A stretch of DNA of 7,544 nucleotides from an uncultured Actinomycetes bacterium (lineage in GTDB: Bacteria > Actinomycetota > Actinomycetes > Nanopelagicales > Nanopelagicaceae). The position numbers were made by a program, and so were the translations under genes. Within the stretch, counting starts at the first letter, position 1. Each line of letters begins with the position of its first letter. Shown here one piece after another: positions 5,595-7,544 of the stretch. Location: the NCBI GenBank assembly GCA_903832395.1, contig CAILBF010000107.1, forward strand, positions 1-7,544, written 5' to 3'. The notes under the pieces were generated by a model. The model had not been told where the DNA came from, made no database searches, and saw only the letters and a program-made list of their open reading frames with translations.

Positions 5595-6559
5595 ACAGCA
5601 TCTTAAAGGTTGAGGGGTTAACTAAGCATTTCCCCGGAAACAAGCACTCATTATTTGGTAAGCGCGATGTAGTTCAAGCAGTCGATGGGCTCACCTTTGA
5701 AGTTGAAAAAGGTGAGGCAATTGCGTTGGTTGGGGAATCAGGTTGTGGCAAGTCAACAACCGGGCGTTTGATAACAAGGCTGTTGGAGCCAACCGCGGGC
5801 ACAATTACTTTCGAAGGGCGCGACATCACGCACTTATCAAATGCAGAGATGCGTCCAATTCGCGCGGATCTACAAATTATCTTTCAAGATCCCTATGCCT
5901 CACTAAACCCACGGCACACTGTTGGCACAATCGTGGCATCACCATTTCGTATTGGGGGAGTGACGCCAGAAGGCGGAGCCAAAAAGCGAGTCCAAGAGTT
6001 GTTAGAAATTGTGGGATTGAATCCAGAACACTACAACCGTTATCCGCATGAATTCTCTGGCGGTCAGCGACAGCGTATTGGTATCGCCCGCGCTTTAGCG
6101 TTGCGGCCTAAACTGATTGTGGCCGATGAGCCAGTGTCTGCTCTCGACGTTTCAATTCAAGCTCAAGTAATTAATTTGTTGAAAGATTTGCAAAAGCAAT
6201 TTGATATTGCTTTTGTTTTTATTGCTCACGATCTTGCAGTTGTTCGTCACTTTGCACAACGAGTTGCCGTTATGTATCTCGGTAATATTGTTGAAATTGC
6301 AGATCGCGATACTTTATATAGCAATCCAAAGCATCCATATACAAAGGCTTTGCTCTCTGCAGTTCCGGAAGTTGACCCAGATGCGATTGGTTCACGTGAA
6401 AGAATTCGTTTGACTGGAGATGTTCCAAACCCAATAAATCCACCCTCTGGTTGTCGATTTAGAACGCGATGCTGGAAGGCACAAGATATCTGTGCAAGCA
6501 ATCCGCCAGAGTTGCTTCTTATCGGTACTTCTCAGGTCGCCTGCCACTTTCCTGAATAG
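5591..6559 (+). CDS. dppF: Peptide ABC transporter ATP-binding protein, DppF/OppF type
   Basis: Partner ATPase of the DppD-type subunit. Motifs are intact: Walker A GESGCGKS (48-55), Q-loop Gln99 in FQDPYASLNPRHTVG, signature FSGGQ (155-159), Walker B LIVADE (175-180) and switch His213 in IAHDLAVV. The SLNPR segment after the Q-loop and the EPVSALDVSIQAQV stretch after Walker B are typical of DppF/OppF. The C-terminal domain starts near HPYTKALLSAVPE (248-260) and has its own cysteine quartet, 288, 294, 301 and 318, with the common x5/x6 spacing. The 322-residue length is normal. The ATG overlaps the preceding TGA by four bases, and AGGTGG at 5575-5580 can serve as ribosome binding site. It is the last gene of the operon; the next gene is convergent. 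Confidence 0.96.
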   Translation: MNSILKVEGLTKHFPGNKHSLFGKRDVVQAVDGLTFEVEKGEAIALVGESGCGKSTTGRLITRLLEPTAGTITFEGRDITHLSNAEMRPIRADLQIIFQDPYASLNPRHTVGTIVASPFRIGGVTPEGGAKKRVQELLEIVGLNPEHYNRYPHEFSGGQRQRIGIARALALRPKLIVADEPVSALDVSIQAQVINLLKDLQKQFDIAFVFIAHDLAVVRHFAQRVAVMYLGNIVEIADRDTLYSNPKHPYTKALLSAVPEVDPDAIGSRERIRLTGDVPNPINPPSGCRFRTRCWKAQDICASNPPELLLIGTSQVACHFPE

Positions 6560-6628
6560 CGGCGAAGTATCCTAGAGATGTCATAGCAGATTTAGTTCCG
6601 CACGAACCATACGAGGCCGAATAGAAAC
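6560..6628. other. Convergent intergenic junction without an evident terminator
   Basis: These 69 bases separate the stop of the DppF-type gene from the stop of the leftward aminotransferase gene. I find only a 4-bp GTTC/GAAC inverted repeat near 6594-6606 and no T-run in either direction. Termination may use another mechanism, or transcripts may overlap. Confidence 0.5.
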
Positions 6629-7544
6629 CTATAATTTATTGTCGTCGAGTGATTCTTGCGGAAGTTCAAACCAACGCAAAGTTTCAAAACGCTCACCAAG
6701 CAGGGCTGTTACGTCTTGGTGAGTGGACGAAGGAACACCTGCTTGTTTAATTTCTGCTAGTTCGCGAGCTTGAGTTATGTACTCTTTTAGCGCACTTTCA
6801 GGCGCACGATCATGCCTGATTGGATAGCTCATCTCGCCGTCACTGTTGTAAGAAATAGCGTTGAGTCTCATGGGAGGCTCAACAGGTCCATTTCTATGTT
6901 TCCATAGACCGCTATCTGGGTTGAAATGGTAATCAGTTAGAAAGAGATGTCCAGATCTTGCAATAAATAAAACACTCTCGATGATATGGTCAACGACGGC
7001 ATCTGAAACAAAATAATTCAAGTTAACTCGAACCCACCCAGGCTTAATACCCTCACATCCACCCGTAATCTGGGATTCAAATTCATGACTAGTTTCAAGA
7101 TCGATACCTAATAAACGATGACCATATGGGCCTGCACAAGAGCAGCCCCCACGCGATTGAATTCCGAATAGATCATTTAAGAGCGCAACAACAAAGTTGT
7201 GATGAAGGTATTTTCCGGTTGGCCCCTTTACGACAAAGGAGAGGATAGACAGGCGTTCGGCTTTAACATTTCCTAGTAATTCAATCCTTGGTTCTTGATC
7301 AAAAGCTGCAATAGCGCGCGCTAAGAATTTGGCTTCAAGAGCGTGAATAGTAGGAATCCCCACTGCCTCTTTGAGCTGGAAGACAAGTCCGGCTCTAATT
7401 GACTCAATGATTGCCGGGGTGCCACCTTCTTCGCGGTGTTCAATATCGGTTAAGTAGCGGTGCTCCTGAGTATTTACATAGGCAACAGTTCCGCCACCAG
7501 GAACAACAGGAACGGAATTTTGAACAATGGATCGATTAAGAATA
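6629..7544 (-). CDS. Class V aminotransferase / cysteine-desulfurase-like PLP enzyme, C-terminal part (gene runs off the right edge)
   Basis: The leftward frame is open from the window edge to TAG at 6631-6629, giving 304 residues of the C-terminal portion. Near the visible beginning are VVPGGGTVAYV, then HREEGGTPAIIESI and RAGLVFQL, the conserved segment that follows the PLP lysine in class V aminotransferases (SufS/Csd/kynureninase fold). The lysine itself must be off the edge. Further on, RGGCSCAGPYGH (about 7118-7153) aligns with the SufS active-site loop R-x-G-x-x-C-A-x-P; the cysteine equivalent to the SufS catalytic one is encoded at 7136-7138. An internal GTG at 7363 is not the start, since family homology continues upstream of it. 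The extra C-terminal ~160 residues after this loop are longer than in SufS, so it belongs to a separate subfamily. It may release sulfur from cysteine, but activity and substrate are inferred. Confidence 0.88.
   Translation of the reverse strand, partial: ILNRSIVQNSVPVVPGGGTVAYVNTQEHRYLTDIEHREEGGTPAIIESIRAGLVFQLKEAVGIPTIHALEAKFLARAIAAFDQEPRIELLGNVKAERLSILSFVVKGPTGKYLHHNFVVALLNDLFGIQSRGGCSCAGPYGHRLLGIDLETSHEFESQITGGCEGIKPGWVRVNLNYFVSDAVVDHIIESVLFIARSGHLFLTDYHFNPDSGLWKHRNGPVEPPMRLNAISYNSDGEMSYPIRHDRAPESALKEYITQARELAEIKQAGVPSSTHQDVTALLGERFETLRWFELPQESLDDNKL

Noticed and set aside
5743..6051. 102-codon + strand ORF inside the DppF-type gene
   Set aside because: A +1 shadow of the ATPase reading frame, with no plausible protein features and no separate start signal.
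5591..6559. Glutathione importer assignment (GsiA-like) for the ATPases
   Set aside because: The two ATPases are separate genes, whereas GsiA is a single fused two-domain protein; nothing in the motifs distinguishes glutathione from other peptides.
6590..6610. Terminator between the convergent genes
   Set aside because: Only a 4-bp GTTC/GAAC stem with no T-run on either strand; too weak to call.
6629..7363. Aminotransferase gene starting at the GTG at 7363
   Set aside because: The same frame stays open to the window end, and the upstream translation contains conserved class V segments (PGGGTVAYV, REEGGTPAI), so the gene is partial and begins outside.

Overview
The window is dominated by one complete peptide/oligopeptide ABC importer operon on the + strand, flanked by two partial genes on the - strand. 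The proteins look actinobacterial: the transporter layout, the signal peptide, and the Cys-rich loop of the DppB-like permease. The base composition, however, is clearly AT-leaning, with frequent AAA, TTA and ATT codons, unlike Streptomyces or Mycobacterium. A small-genome, low-GC actinobacterium such as the freshwater acI / Nanopelagicales group would fit. That assignment is inference; no rRNA or marker gene is present.

Layout. Positions 1-584 (-) hold the N-terminal ~194 residues of a gamma-glutamyltransferase-family Ntn hydrolase with no signal peptide; its C-terminal part is off the left edge. Positions 585-757 are a divergent control region with a tandem direct repeat, weak promoter candidates on both strands, and a 21-codon ORF with a strong ribosome binding site just before the operon. 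Positions 758-6559 (+) hold permease (DppC type), substrate-binding protein, permease (DppB type), ATPase (DppD type) and ATPase (DppF type). The last three genes overlap by 4 bases at each junction (ATGA). The binding-protein gene is bracketed by two inverted repeats: an 8-bp one over the dppC stop codon, and a perfect 18-bp stem with a GAAA loop just after its own stop. Positions 6560-6628 are a short convergent junction with no clear terminator. Positions 6629-7544 (-) hold the C-terminal ~304 residues of a class V aminotransferase / cysteine-desulfurase-like PLP enzyme; its N-terminus and PLP lysine are off the right edge.

How they work together. The secreted binding protein should capture peptides outside the membrane and hand them to the DppB/DppC channel, with DppD/DppF hydrolysing ATP on the inner face. 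The order permease, binding protein, permease, ATPase, ATPase is that of the Streptomyces BldK importer. A cytoplasmic GGT-like hydrolase next door could process imported gamma-glutamyl or other amide substrates, and a cysteine-desulfurase-like enzyme on the other side suggests, weakly, a peptide/sulfur salvage neighbourhood. I see no CRISPR, tRNA, rRNA, IS element or phage gene. Nothing here is clearly a wholly new system. The most distinctive points are the missing gamma-glutamyl-binding Arg in the GGT-like protein, the non-lipoprotein binding protein, the paired hairpins around its gene, and the tandem repeat plus leader ORF upstream.
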